In this document: positions 1-8,061 of the stretch, one piece after another
Layout of the letters: the number at the start of each line of letters is the position of its first letter
How positions within the stretch are numbered: the stretch's first letter is position 1
Virus record (IMG/VR): IMGVR_UViG_3300032242_000510
Coordinates: 1-24,203 of that record
Origin: a virus
Length of the DNA stretch: 24,203 bases
Direction: 5' to 3' (one strand)
Position numbers and translations under genes: made by a program
Notes under the pieces: model-generated
Database searches by the model: none
What the model was told of the DNA's origin: nothing
Seen by the model: the letters and a program-made list of their open reading frames with translations, nothing else

Positions 1-396
1 AACATTTATATTTTCTATTAGCTTTATGCTAGAGTCGCTATGTAATGCAATCTTCCCGCCGGCACGTAACAACATAAATCTAACTCTACCGTACTTGTTA
101 CAAGGGAAAACTTCTTTAAGCCATTTAGTTGTTACTGGACAAGACTCTGCTATCTCGGTCCAACGCATATCATTACTAGCATCTTTACCTTTTTTGTAGC
201 CGTAGACATCGTAGTTCTCATGCTTATCCCAACCAAGACCGTGTATAGTTAAACTTTCCCAACCGTGCGAATCTTCATCTCCTCTGTGAGGACTAAATTT
301 ATCAAGTAAGGCAAATGCTTCTGCACACATCTCTTTATGTGGAAGTGCTATATCTAATTTTAGATAACGCCCATCTGATTGAAAATATTCTTTCAT
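1..396 (-). CDS. Fe(II)/2-oxoglutarate oxygenase-like protein, Asp/Asn beta-hydroxylase type (partial)
   Basis: The gene is open from its ATG at 394-396 to the left window edge, so only the first 132 residues are seen. The start shares one base with the stop of the upstream gene (TAATG), which implies translational coupling. Residues 104-132 contain the pattern R-x-R-x-x-x-L-x-x-G-G-x-I-x-x-H-S-D, with H119 and D121 as the likely HxD half of the iron facial triad. The distal His and the 2OG-binding Arg lie outside the window. In the Asp/Asn beta-hydroxylase family this segment is the start of the double-stranded beta-helix. The substrate is unknown; hydroxylation of a peptide or small molecule is the family expectation, and the assignment rests on motif reading. 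Confidence 0.7.
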   Translation of the reverse strand, partial: MKEYFQSDGRYLKLDIALPHKEMCAEAFALLDKFSPHRGDEDSHGWESLTIHGLGWDKHENYDVYGYKKGKDASNDMRWTEIAESCPVTTKWLKEVFPCNKYGRVRFMLLRAGGKIALHSDSSIKLIENINV

Positions 397-1844
397 TAGT
401 TAACTCCGAGCGGCCTTTCGCTAGTATGTTTCCAATCCTCAGTGTGCCACTCTGGTGTTTTTAATTCTTTAATGTCTGTATAGGCAAAATTACTAGCTAG
501 GTCTACACGCTGATCAGATTTTTTAACTTTCCAGAATCCGTCGGCTGCTCTAGAAGTTATTATAACTGTTATATTCGGATCTTTATTTTTAAGTTTTTGT
601 AGTAGATTGTTTTCACAACTAATACGATATTTTAAACTTGAACTAGCGATAAAAGGTGAATGATTGTATAAGTCGCTTAGATTCAACAATGTTTTTTTAC
701 CAGCTTCTAACCAATCAAAGTTAAAGGATGCTGTGTAGTCTATAAGGATATAGTCATAGGTTAATTTTTTAACCTTACTCCATAAGGAATCCCAATCATC
801 GATTGTTGTTAAAAACTTCTGCCATTGCTCTGTTATTTGATCTTTATAAGTATCAGGAATATGAGGTGGGTTATTTGGCAACATAGGTTTGTGCTTCCAA
901 TAAAACTCATCATAGTCTTTTCCGTCCCATTCGTCGACCATCTTCTTCATAAACATCAAACAATTATAGTTGATGTCTGTAAAAATTACTTTGGTATTTT
1001 CTGTAAAGCCGACTATTTCTAAATTCTTAATCCAGTTGAACCCAATGCCCACACTAGCATATTGCTCAACAGGACCATCAAATGGCAAGTCTTCTCTTAG
1101 TCGATCTGAATTCCAACCTGCAAAGAAATTCATTCCAAAAAATTGATAGTACTTTATATCTGCTAGTTGTCTTAGGAAAACATGATCATGTTCATAGTAC
1201 AGATATTTTTTACTATCACGAATTCTTCGAGTTAATGGAATTAATAGTTTGTCATTTTCTAATCCAACATTTAGTATATTCCAGCCATGTAGTTTAACTG
1301 AATATGTTTTAAGCTCAGTACCCTTTTTCATCCAAGCAGGTATTTCCGGGTCGCCGTGTAAACATTCTTCACTACGAATAGGAGCAAGCTGTTGATACTC
1401 TACCCATTCTTCATTGCCTACTATAGGATATCCTAATTCTTTATACTGCTCAAGATTGATAACATAAAATTGTTGATGTAATTCAAAACAGGCATTTTTC
1501 TTATAGTAGGAATGGTCACCTCTATCTAATATATGACCTGCTATAAAGAATTCTTCATCGCATTGATCTTCAACTGCATCAAATAGCCTATCTGATAATC
1601 CTAAACTAGTACCAGCTGAAATAAGAACTGCATGGGTATAACCATCATCAGCTACTGTTCTAAGTAGCTCATCTTCGTCCTTGCTGATAAAAATATCGTA
1701 ATGATGTAGATCAGATCGATGTATTAGAAAATCTGTTAAATTAGCACAAATTTCTTTAGCTTCTCCGCTACGACAATTATCTGTAATATCCAATATGCAA
1801 AAAGCGATAGTACGTTGCTTCTCGGTTCGGAACTTCATTACCAT
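396..1844 (-). CDS. Unrecognised two-domain protein with methyltransferase-like C-terminal half
   Basis: This 482-residue protein matches no family I can name. Residues 10-150 read as an alternating alpha/beta domain, loosely like a GT-A nucleotide-sugar fold, but I see no DxD motif. From about residue 265 there is a Gly-rich stretch (VGIGFNW) and then a beta strand ending in an acid (VIFTD, D290), followed by a hydrophobic strand with acid near 365-370 (YILIDY). That spacing resembles motifs I, II and IV of a class I SAM methyltransferase. The start is supported by AGGA seven bases upstream of the ATG at 1844; a second ATG two codons in is less well placed. It is translated just before the oxygenase gene, whose ATG overlaps its stop, so the two probably act together. 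The function remains open. Confidence 0.75.
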   Translation of the reverse strand: MVMKFRTEKQRTIAFCILDITDNCRSGEAKEICANLTDFLIHRSDLHHYDIFISKDEDELLRTVADDGYTHAVLISAGTSLGLSDRLFDAVEDQCDEEFFIAGHILDRGDHSYYKKNACFELHQQFYVINLEQYKELGYPIVGNEEWVEYQQLAPIRSEECLHGDPEIPAWMKKGTELKTYSVKLHGWNILNVGLENDKLLIPLTRRIRDSKKYLYYEHDHVFLRQLADIKYYQFFGMNFFAGWNSDRLREDLPFDGPVEQYASVGIGFNWIKNLEIVGFTENTKVIFTDINYNCLMFMKKMVDEWDGKDYDEFYWKHKPMLPNNPPHIPDTYKDQITEQWQKFLTTIDDWDSLWSKVKKLTYDYILIDYTASFNFDWLEAGKKTLLNLSDLYNHSPFIASSSLKYRISCENNLLQKLKNKDPNITVIITSRAADGFWKVKKSDQRVDLASNFAYTDIKELKTPEWHTEDWKHTSERPLGVN

Positions 1845-1941
1845 GTTAATTTCCTATCATAAATAGTTTCGTCTACAGTTATATATCTTTATTAAATTGT
1901 AGCTTAACTAAATTAGAAAACAACTTAAAGGAACCAACAGA
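1845..1941. promoter_or_regulatory. Divergent intergenic region with T4-late-like box
   Basis: This 97-base AT-rich gap separates two genes that start in opposite directions. On the plus strand CATAAATA at 1858-1865 resembles the T4-type late promoter (TATAAATA). On the minus strand TATATAAC-like sequence lies near 1875-1885. AAAGGA at 1927-1932 is the ribosome binding site for the plus gene, and AGGA (minus, 1852-1855) serves the minus gene. The promoter assignment is inference. Confidence 0.4.
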
Positions 1942-3390
1942 ATGGATATAATCACTAGAGATGTGCTACATCCCGAATTTGAGATAACTGCGTTAAACAG
2001 AGACGAAAATGATAATCTCGTTTCCGTCTATATGAATAGACAAGAGCTCAATGAAAAAATCGATCTTGCCAAAACGTATTTAATAAAAGAATTTAATGCA
2101 AAAAAAGGACAGCACGTAGTTATGTGTATAACCTACTGGCCGAACTACCCAATATGGCTTTTCGCCTGCTCAGAACTCGGAATGAAATTTATCATTTCTG
2201 ATTTTCCAAAAACAGCATTGGCTATGGAGAAAATGCCTCTTTATAAAACAGCTGACATTGTGCTTTGGGATATGATTTATCCGCCCGGATATGATCAGCC
2301 ACAATATGCAGATAGGAAATTAAACTGTAATGTATTAGATACATACGATCCAACTGAAATTGTATCTCCTGTGTGGTGCGAACCAAGCGACAGTATAATG
2401 ATAACAACAAGTTCTGGAACTACTGGTACTCCTAAACTTATTGAACATGATCACGAATTCTTTTTTAGAATGATGCATTCAGATGCTGACCTGTATGATT
2501 TAAAAGAAGATGAGAAATGCTGGCACGATAAGAATTTACAACACGGGGTAATTCTCGGAGTATACTTCTTGCCAATGGCTAACCGATGCAAATCTCATTA
2601 TCATTCACCGATTGGTTGGGGAGGCGGTGAGAAAGAAGAAGAGTTGCACAGAGCCACTGTTGAAAAAGTACAGTCTGAGAAAATTAATCGAATCGCAGTT
2701 TTCTTTGATGCTATGGAATGGTTTTCAGATCTTATAGATATTACTAAGAAACAACACGACGATATGAAAATCCATTATATCGGATCATTGAAGGAAAAAT
2801 ATTTCAACAAAATAGCTGGCGATTTTGGATATACAATAATACCAACATTTGGTAGCCAAGAAGTCGGTGGTCCAGTTTTTTATTGTGAAATAAATAATTC
2901 TAATTATAAAACTTGGAACATTAGAACCTACGGAACTCCGACACCATTTTATAAAGAAGTTACAACTATTGAAGATAAGTTATTAAAAATAACTGATTAC
3001 AAAGATAGAGTTCATTTCACAGGCGACAGGTTTGATGTTGAGGATGGTGTTTATACATTCCTCGGTCGAGCAGACCTATGTCGTATTAACGGTAAAACAG
3101 TCTATACATATTTTTTAAATTCAGTTGTTGAAGAAGTCACTGGATTAGTTCGAGAAGATGGTTTCGATATTGTGTTTGATAGTGAAGCTGAATGTTGGTA
3201 TATACGTACAAGCCAAGAACTTGATCTTGACGAACTGAATAAAAAAATGGAGCCACACGTTGATCCAGACTACTACTCTATAAGTAAACAAATTGTAGGT
3301 CCCCGAGATCAATTTAAAATAGATGGGTGGAAGTTCAGTAACGCAATGGTTAGACTTGCTGTTACTAATGGCATTGAAGCCATACGATAA
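1942..3390 (+). CDS. ANL-superfamily adenylating enzyme (AMP-dependent acyl/aminoacyl synthetase-like)
   Basis: The 482-residue protein carries the core motifs of AMP-forming synthetases in order: the phosphate loop SSGTTGTPK at 157-165, the A5-like TFGSQEVGG at 302-310, TGD at 360-362 (ribose-binding acid), the hinge-region GRAD at 375-378, and K464 in DGWKFSN near the end, placed as the adenylation lysine. The family activates a carboxylic acid with ATP to an acyl-AMP and usually transfers it to CoA or a carrier thiol. It is somewhat short for the family, and I see no fused carrier or condensation domain. It stands alone between two minus-strand blocks with a good ribosome binding site (AAAGGA, 9 bases before ATG). 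It may activate an acid that another enzyme of the cluster attaches or modifies; the substrate is unknown. Confidence 0.88.
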   Translation: MDIITRDVLHPEFEITALNRDENDNLVSVYMNRQELNEKIDLAKTYLIKEFNAKKGQHVVMCITYWPNYPIWLFACSELGMKFIISDFPKTALAMEKMPLYKTADIVLWDMIYPPGYDQPQYADRKLNCNVLDTYDPTEIVSPVWCEPSDSIMITTSSGTTGTPKLIEHDHEFFFRMMHSDADLYDLKEDEKCWHDKNLQHGVILGVYFLPMANRCKSHYHSPIGWGGGEKEEELHRATVEKVQSEKINRIAVFFDAMEWFSDLIDITKKQHDDMKIHYIGSLKEKYFNKIAGDFGYTIIPTFGSQEVGGPVFYCEINNSNYKTWNIRTYGTPTPFYKEVTTIEDKLLKITDYKDRVHFTGDRFDVEDGVYTFLGRADLCRINGKTVYTYFLNSVVEEVTGLVREDGFDIVFDSEAECWYIRTSQELDLDELNKKMEPHVDPDYYSISKQIVGPRDQFKIDGWKFSNAMVRLAVTNGIEAIR

Positions 3391-3930
3391 TTAAATCTTA
3401 GAAGTATTGTTTAGTTGATTAAGGAATACTTCTACATTTAATTTCCAAAATGTCTGAACATGACCTCTGTACTCTTTTTCAAATGCTCTAGTTAGTACCC
3501 CTGTTTTTTCTAAACTTGGACCCCATATGGTATGCACTAGTCGCTGTGTTCCTATTTTACTAGGATGACTGGTTATATACAGGTCCGCCCAGGGTGGCGC
3601 CCATTCTATACAAGCTGGCATGAGATACTGAGCCGTAACGTGCTGATGATTGATAATCTGACCACGTGTGCGTAATGTGTTTGTTGGTAATAAGTGTGTT
3701 AGCACACAAGTTCTAGCACAGATCCTATAGCCTTCTTCGATTGTGTGTGCCGCTACACTACCGACAGCATGGCCATTATAATATAGAATCCAAACACGCC
3801 AATGCTCTTCATTTTGGAAACAGTCAATCATAGCTTTCCTGCTAGCATTATTTACAAATCCTTTACTCCCAGCTTCTGAGTAAAAGTCAGTAAGATCTAA
3901 ATCTTCAGTCCAGGGAACTACACTATACAT
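3391..3930 (-). CDS. GNAT-like acetyltransferase (tentative)
   Basis: This 179-residue protein has a segment at 43-75 (acid-rich turn, WRVWILYYNGHAVGSVAAHT, then an RICARTCVL strand) that looks like strands beta2-beta4 of a GNAT fold. The usual Q/RxxGxG/A acetyl-CoA loop is not clear, although the SHPSKIGTQR region at 121-130 may stand in for it. Its start overlaps the end of the upstream kinase-like gene by 13 bases, so the two are co-transcribed. Its stop directly abuts the stop of the convergent adenylating-enzyme gene with no gap. A minor alternative is another acyl-CoA-binding or wholly novel fold. Confidence 0.6.
   Translation of the reverse strand: MYSVVPWTEDLDLTDFYSEAGSKGFVNNASRKAMIDCFQNEEHWRVWILYYNGHAVGSVAAHTIEEGYRICARTCVLTHLLPTNTLRTRGQIINHQHVTAQYLMPACIEWAPPWADLYITSHPSKIGTQRLVHTIWGPSLEKTGVLTRAFEKEYRGHVQTFWKLNVEVFLNQLNNTSKI
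3399..3434. terminator. Inverted repeat at convergent gene junction
   Basis: A perfect 10-base inverted repeat, TAGAAGTATT at 3399-3408 and AATACTTCTA at 3425-3434, encloses a 16-base loop. It begins nine bases past the stop of the plus gene and sits inside the last codons of the minus gene. Neither strand has a clear T-run after the stem, so it is not a classical intrinsic terminator. Its position suggests a transcript-end or RNA-stability role in both directions. Confidence 0.45.
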
Positions 3931-4598
3931 TTAACACGCTCAATAAATTCTTGTGGATAGTTTGTACTAAAACTAGCCCAGCACAGTTGATCCATAATCT
4001 CCCACGATTGCTTCTCATCCCACTCAATGCCTAATGTACCTAAATGCTTACGCATTTCGTCTTGTCGTGTTGAATAGATATGACTTTCTACATCTTGAAC
4101 ACTGATATTAGGTTCGTCCTTGTGATAGGTGAAAAAGTAATTGATACTTTTAAGTTTGCCATCTACTATAAAATAACTGCTAGGATGCATACTGTATTTG
4201 TGCCAACCACGTTCTTTATGCGCTTGAATGATCGCTAACATCTGATCTTGCCAATCGGGTAATACGCTGTCGTAGTTAGCTTGATCGCAACCTGCCTGTT
4301 CCCAAAAGTCTGGACCATCAATGGACAAATATATTTTACGGTCCGGAACATTGACTTCTATAATCTTTGGAACCATATGTGGATTGCGCCAAGCCATGTT
4401 GCTCAAGTAGTGCAATTCTCTTTGGAATTTTTCTGCCATCAACTTTGGATCAACCACTTGATTCTTTCCAGAATGGTATTCAGTATCGTTATGATACCAT
4501 TGGCAAAATACTTTTTCATCTTCGGATATGAGACTAGTATAAATCAAGTTATTTCTGCATTGTCCCATTCCGGGTACGTTGTTATAATAATATTTCAT
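3918..4598 (-). CDS. Degenerate protein-kinase-fold-like protein (paralogue of the 9873-10568 gene)
   Basis: I start the gene at ATG 4596-4598 (226 residues), because an upstream in-frame ATG at 4637 would overlap the divergent gene and the alignment with its paralogue begins here. Both paralogues share LIYT/LLYT near residue 20, a helix like RELHYLSNM, the strand DRKIYLS, and a block at 133-156 of the form K-x-S-x-x-P-x-x-x-F-x-V-x-x-G-x-L-K-x-I-x-x-Y. That block resembles the catalytic loop and metal site of small-molecule kinases (HxDxxxxN, then lkxIDfg), but the catalytic Asp is missing and here even the DFG-like acid is Asn. It may bind a phosphorylated ligand or act as a pseudokinase. 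It is co-transcribed with the GNAT-like gene. Confidence 0.6.
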   Translation of the reverse strand: MKYYYNNVPGMGQCRNNLIYTSLISEDEKVFCQWYHNDTEYHSGKNQVVDPKLMAEKFQRELHYLSNMAWRNPHMVPKIIEVNVPDRKIYLSIDGPDFWEQAGCDQANYDSVLPDWQDQMLAIIQAHKERGWHKYSMHPSSYFIVDGKLKSINYFFTYHKDEPNISVQDVESHIYSTRQDEMRKHLGTLGIEWDEKQSWEIMDQLCWASFSTNYPQEFIERVKCIV

Positions 4599-4613
4599 GG
4601 TATAGTAATTATC

Positions 4614-4621
4614 AATAAATA
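4614..4621 (+). promoter_or_regulatory. AATAAATA box upstream of the plus-strand block
   Basis: The box ends eight bases before the ATG of the first radical SAM gene, in a gap of only 31 bases between divergent genes. If it works like a T4-type late promoter, RNA would start about three bases before the ATG. No Shine-Dalgarno sequence is seen, in keeping with a nearly leaderless message. The role is inferred from similar boxes at three other divergent starts. Confidence 0.35.
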
Positions 4622-4629
4622 TTTGCCAC

Positions 4630-5667
4630 ATGAACAATTCAGAAACTACTTCCCTGTGCGAGGAATGCTATCGGCATATACCAGCAATCAGATTTGAAAA
4701 AGATGGGCAAATGATGTTGGGGAAAACTTGTCCCAAACATGGCTATCAAGAAGCAATACTTGATATTAACATAGACTTTTACAAAAGTCAACAATATCAC
4801 AGACGTAAACCAAGTTCGTACTGGTTGGATATTACTAATCGCTGTAATTTGGATTGCCCACATTGCTACCAAATGCCTGATAACAATAGTAAAGATCCTA
4901 GTATAGATTACTTGTTATCAGAAGTTATGAGTTGGCCGGACAATGGATTGCCTGTTAGCCTAGTTGGTGCTGAGCCCACAGTTCGTAGAGACTTGCCTGA
5001 TTTAGTTTTGGCTATACAAGCCTTGTCCACCAAACCTAGGAATGTTATAATAGTTACCAATGGTGTGTATTTGGCCAAGTGGGATTATGTAGAACGATTT
5101 AAAGGAATACCCAACTTAAAATGGACCTTTGGATTAAATCATCCCGACTACAACGGCGGCCAAATTCGCACTAAACAAATGGAGGGGTTGGAAAACTGTA
5201 TCAAGCTAGGATTAGATGTAAAGACATTGACTTACACGTTGGCCAACTTAGAACAATTATCTGACGTAATGTATGAAGTACAAAAATTCGGAATCAATGC
5301 TAGGATACAGCTAGGCGTTGAAATTGGTCGTGTGCCCGAAGGGGACTTTAAAGAGTTGTACCTGTCAGAGTTAGTTGCAGTTGCTGAACAGTTTTGCTTA
5401 GATAAAGGATGGACATGGGAACCAGATTACCAAGGCGGTAATCGTACTCATTTTGCTGTCCGGATAAATGGTATTGAACATAAGTTTATCAAATGGTGCG
5501 ATGTAAGAACCATCGATTTAGAAGAAGTACAAAGCGAGTCATGGGCAAGCATAGTACCAGGAAAACCGATGAGTCCGTTGTTACATCAAGTTATATTAAG
5601 AGATCAAGCAGTTAACCGAGGACAAATGTTGTACGATACAGTACCCGAAAAATACAGACATGAATAA
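4630..5667 (+). CDS. Radical SAM enzyme with N-terminal Cys motif, Tes/MJ0619-like (copy 1)
   Basis: The 345-residue protein has an N-terminal C10-x2-C13 pair and C34-x2-H37, a small Zn- or cluster-binding knuckle, then the radical SAM cluster site CNLDCPHC (C72, C76, C79) and GAEP at 113-116 in place of the usual GGEP, followed by the TNG strand motif. This layout (CxxCY, CPxHG, then CNLxCPxCY) is typical of the radical SAM group that includes tetraether synthase and the MJ0619 methylases, which act on lipids or pterins and are best known in archaea. Those relatives carry longer C-terminal parts, so the substrate cannot be transferred. It overlaps its tandem paralogue by 8 bases (ATGAATAA) and heads a plus-strand block. 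Confidence 0.88.
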   Translation: MNNSETTSLCEECYRHIPAIRFEKDGQMMLGKTCPKHGYQEAILDINIDFYKSQQYHRRKPSSYWLDITNRCNLDCPHCYQMPDNNSKDPSIDYLLSEVMSWPDNGLPVSLVGAEPTVRRDLPDLVLAIQALSTKPRNVIIVTNGVYLAKWDYVERFKGIPNLKWTFGLNHPDYNGGQIRTKQMEGLENCIKLGLDVKTLTYTLANLEQLSDVMYEVQKFGINARIQLGVEIGRVPEGDFKELYLSELVAVAEQFCLDKGWTWEPDYQGGNRTHFAVRINGIEHKFIKWCDVRTIDLEEVQSESWASIVPGKPMSPLLHQVILRDQAVNRGQMLYDTVPEKYRHE

Positions 5668-6727
5668 AATACACGATACAACCTCAGTGTGTGAACATTG
5701 TTACAGACACGTACCTGCTGTGCTCTTTGAAAGAGACAGTTCTATATGGCTATCAAAGAAATGTAAATGGCACGGTACTAGCGAACATCTAGTAGAACCT
5801 AATGCAGACTTTTATATTAACTACAAATACGATCGCCCTACAAATAAAACATACTGCTTAGACATTACTAACAGATGTAATTTAAATTGTCCCCATTGTT
5901 ATCAAATTCCAGATAACATGAGCAAGGATCCGAGTATAGAAACAATACTAGATACTATTAGGGCATGGGATGATGACAGTTATGCTGTTGCTCTAATGGG
6001 TGCAGAACCTACTACTAGAAAAGATTTACCCGAGCTTTGTCGTGCTATACAAGCCCTACCAGGAAAGACTCGAGCAATAATGATTCTAACAAATGGGGTC
6101 TATTTGTCAGACTATGAGTACACTAAACAATTTGCAGATATATCTAATTTGTTTTGGACAATTGGGTTGAACCATCCAGACTATCAAGGACTAACTGTTA
6201 GAAAGAAACAAATGGAAGGTATTGATAACTGTATGAAATTAAACATGCCAATTAAGAATGTTAGCTATACACTTGAAACTATTGATCAACTAGAATATTG
6301 CTTAGATGAGATACAAGAGTTTGGCAAGACATTGAGCCCGCACAATTATAGAGTCCGTGTAGGAACAGATATAGGCCGTCATCCAGGCGAAGAAAAAATC
6401 TACTTGTCAGAGTTAGTAGATATGGTGATAGCAATATGTGAACGTAAAGGCTGGGAATACAAATACGAACCATCATACGGAATTAGGGTACACTACCCAT
6501 TGCGAATAAATGGAATACTAGTTAAAATAATACAATGGCCTGATGTACGTACTATCGACCTCGAAGAAGATCAAACAGAATCATGGGCCGATATGTTACC
6601 TGGCAAACCGGTGTCGCCATTAGTACATCAGGTTATTTTAAGAGACGGTGCCGTAAACAAAAACTTGCCGTTATATGATACGATACCTGAAAAGTATCAA
6701 AGAAAGTATGATGCACGAGATGTCTAA
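5660..6727 (+). CDS. Radical SAM enzyme with N-terminal Cys motif, Tes/MJ0619-like (copy 2)
   Basis: This 355-residue protein is a clear tandem paralogue of the preceding gene. It keeps the N-terminal knuckle (C11, C14, C35, H38), the cluster site CNLNCPHC (C73, C77, C80) and GAEP at 114-117, and both share long segments such as LNHPDY and the C-terminal SWADMLPGKP / SPLVHQVILRD. DNA is also visibly similar around the cluster motif, so the duplication is local. The two may form a heterodimer or act on successive positions of one substrate. It begins inside the stop region of copy 1 (8-base overlap), and the following oxygenase gene starts one base after its stop. Confidence 0.88.
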   Translation: MNKIHDTTSVCEHCYRHVPAVLFERDSSIWLSKKCKWHGTSEHLVEPNADFYINYKYDRPTNKTYCLDITNRCNLNCPHCYQIPDNMSKDPSIETILDTIRAWDDDSYAVALMGAEPTTRKDLPELCRAIQALPGKTRAIMILTNGVYLSDYEYTKQFADISNLFWTIGLNHPDYQGLTVRKKQMEGIDNCMKLNMPIKNVSYTLETIDQLEYCLDEIQEFGKTLSPHNYRVRVGTDIGRHPGEEKIYLSELVDMVIAICERKGWEYKYEPSYGIRVHYPLRINGILVKIIQWPDVRTIDLEEDQTESWADMLPGKPVSPLVHQVILRDGAVNKNLPLYDTIPEKYQRKYDARDV

Positions 6728-6728
6728 A

Positions 6729-7256
6729 ATGAAATTCATTGGAAACTATAACACTTGGATTACAGAACAAAAGATAATGGAGAATCTAACAAGTTTCCAA
6801 TGGGAGAAATATTCGTTAGCATCGGGGTTAGATACAGTGTCTGGTCATCCAATATTAGAAAAAATTAGAAAATTAGCGTACCCTTGGTATTCTAACGATC
6901 AAGCATTCTTTCATATGCTAGGTCCGCATTCTCCCGAAATGACAAGTTTTAAATTTAGCTTACCGGACTTACCGGAAACTCGGACACATACTAACTGGTG
7001 GTTTGTTAAATTGATTCCAGGAGAATTTCAATGTATGCATTTAGACTCACATACTATAGATGTTAAAAATCTTGTAAGGTATACTGTATTCCTACAAGAT
7101 TGGGAACCTGGACATGTATTTGTATTAGATGACAAACACATTGCTAATTATAAAGCTGGAGATATGTATGAATGGAGTGACCCGTTATCTTTACATGCTC
7201 CAGCTAACATAGGCTATAACCCAAGATATACATTTCAAATTACATTGAACGATTAA
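6729..7256 (+). CDS. Fe(II)/2-oxoglutarate oxygenase-like protein (paralogue of the 8061-8585 gene)
   Basis: I place the start at ATG 6729, one base after the previous stop, because the protein then has 175 residues and aligns end to end with its 174-residue paralogue (both begin MK-F/Y-IGNY). Upstream in-frame ATGs at 6675 and 6720 would add an unmatched tail overlapping the radical SAM gene. The motif set is PGEFQCMHLD (H104, D106), a beta-helix core at 116-150, then LHAPANIGYNPRY with H156 and R166, matching the iron triad HxD...H and the 2-oxoglutarate Arg of small double-stranded beta-helix oxygenases. It presumably hydroxylates or desaturates the product of a neighbouring enzyme. The substrate is unknown. 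Confidence 0.82.
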   Translation: MKFIGNYNTWITEQKIMENLTSFQWEKYSLASGLDTVSGHPILEKIRKLAYPWYSNDQAFFHMLGPHSPEMTSFKFSLPDLPETRTHTNWWFVKLIPGEFQCMHLDSHTIDVKNLVRYTVFLQDWEPGHVFVLDDKHIANYKAGDMYEWSDPLSLHAPANIGYNPRYTFQITLND

Positions 7257-7257
7257 T

Positions 7258-8061
7258 ATGATACACGGTATAAACAATAAACCCTATTTTGATATGTCTC
7301 CGTTTTTGGACATGAGTGCGTTTGATAAACTACAACCTGAAATATTAACAGGATTTGCATTAGCACGTGAGTATGCCAAAGAAGGCACATGGATGAAACC
7401 AGGATTTACATTTGATGATATGAGTTACAAACTCAGTTGGAAACCTATCTATCAGTCTATGGATGAGTTCATGGCGTTGCCTAAAGACGATCCTATATAT
7501 CAAGCTGGCATAAAAATAATGCCAACAGATTTTAAAAACTTTCAACAGCGTAATAAGTTTACACGTTTCTTAAAAATGGCTATGGGTGCATACGATCCAT
7601 ACATCTATTATTATCTATGGGAAGAAGGGTCGTGGGATAACAGGACAGCACCGAGAAAACTAACACCTGAAGCAGAATACTTTCCAGAAACAGTTAAATG
7701 GGTTGAAAGCCTAGTGGGCACAGTGTTTGAAGACATTGGCCGAGTTATCTTTTTCCATTGTGAAGCAGACGGCATTCCGTTTGAGCACAGAGATTTAGAT
7801 GCTAAAAACGGTGTTGATGTAATCAAGCCTCACCGTAATGAATTTATACACGTTCGCCCTAATACTAAGAAAGCATTTTATTTGTGGGATCCAGCGACTA
7901 AAAATAAAATATATCTTAACACACGAGCCGCCTGGTGGAATGATGTAGACTGGCATGGCGGAGAACGTATCATGGAACAAAGCTATGGTTTACGTATCGA
8001 CGGCAAGTTTACAGATGAATTCCGTAAGAAGCTAGGAATTGATCATTTGGACACGTACTAA
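7258..8061 (+). CDS. Asp/Asn beta-hydroxylase-like Fe/2OG oxygenase
   Basis: The 267-residue protein is unlike its two flanking genes, yet its C-terminal half fits an Asp/Asn-beta-hydroxylase-like beta-helix. GRVIFFHCEADGIPFEHRD gives H177 and D179, DWHGG gives H233, and R246 in YGLRIDG is the candidate 2-oxoglutarate ligand. The first 150 residues are an uncharacterised, aromatic-rich, mostly helical region. It starts one base after the previous stop, and its own stop overlaps the next start (TAATG). It sits between two close paralogues, so the three oxygenases are probably made together and may act in series or as a complex. Confidence 0.75.
   Translation: MIHGINNKPYFDMSPFLDMSAFDKLQPEILTGFALAREYAKEGTWMKPGFTFDDMSYKLSWKPIYQSMDEFMALPKDDPIYQAGIKIMPTDFKNFQQRNKFTRFLKMAMGAYDPYIYYYLWEEGSWDNRTAPRKLTPEAEYFPETVKWVESLVGTVFEDIGRVIFFHCEADGIPFEHRDLDAKNGVDVIKPHRNEFIHVRPNTKKAFYLWDPATKNKIYLNTRAAWWNDVDWHGGERIMEQSYGLRIDGKFTDEFRKKLGIDHLDTY

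Noticed and set aside
3399-3434. Classical rho-independent terminator
   Set aside because: The stem is AT-rich and no T-run follows on either strand.
4281-4697. Open plus-strand frame of 138 codons
   Set aside because: It runs antisense to the kinase-like gene, overlaps the radical SAM start, and has no domain or ribosome binding site.
6675-6728. Upstream starts for the first small oxygenase
   Set aside because: They overlap the radical SAM gene and add residues without match in the paralogue, whose protein starts at the equivalent of ATG 6729.
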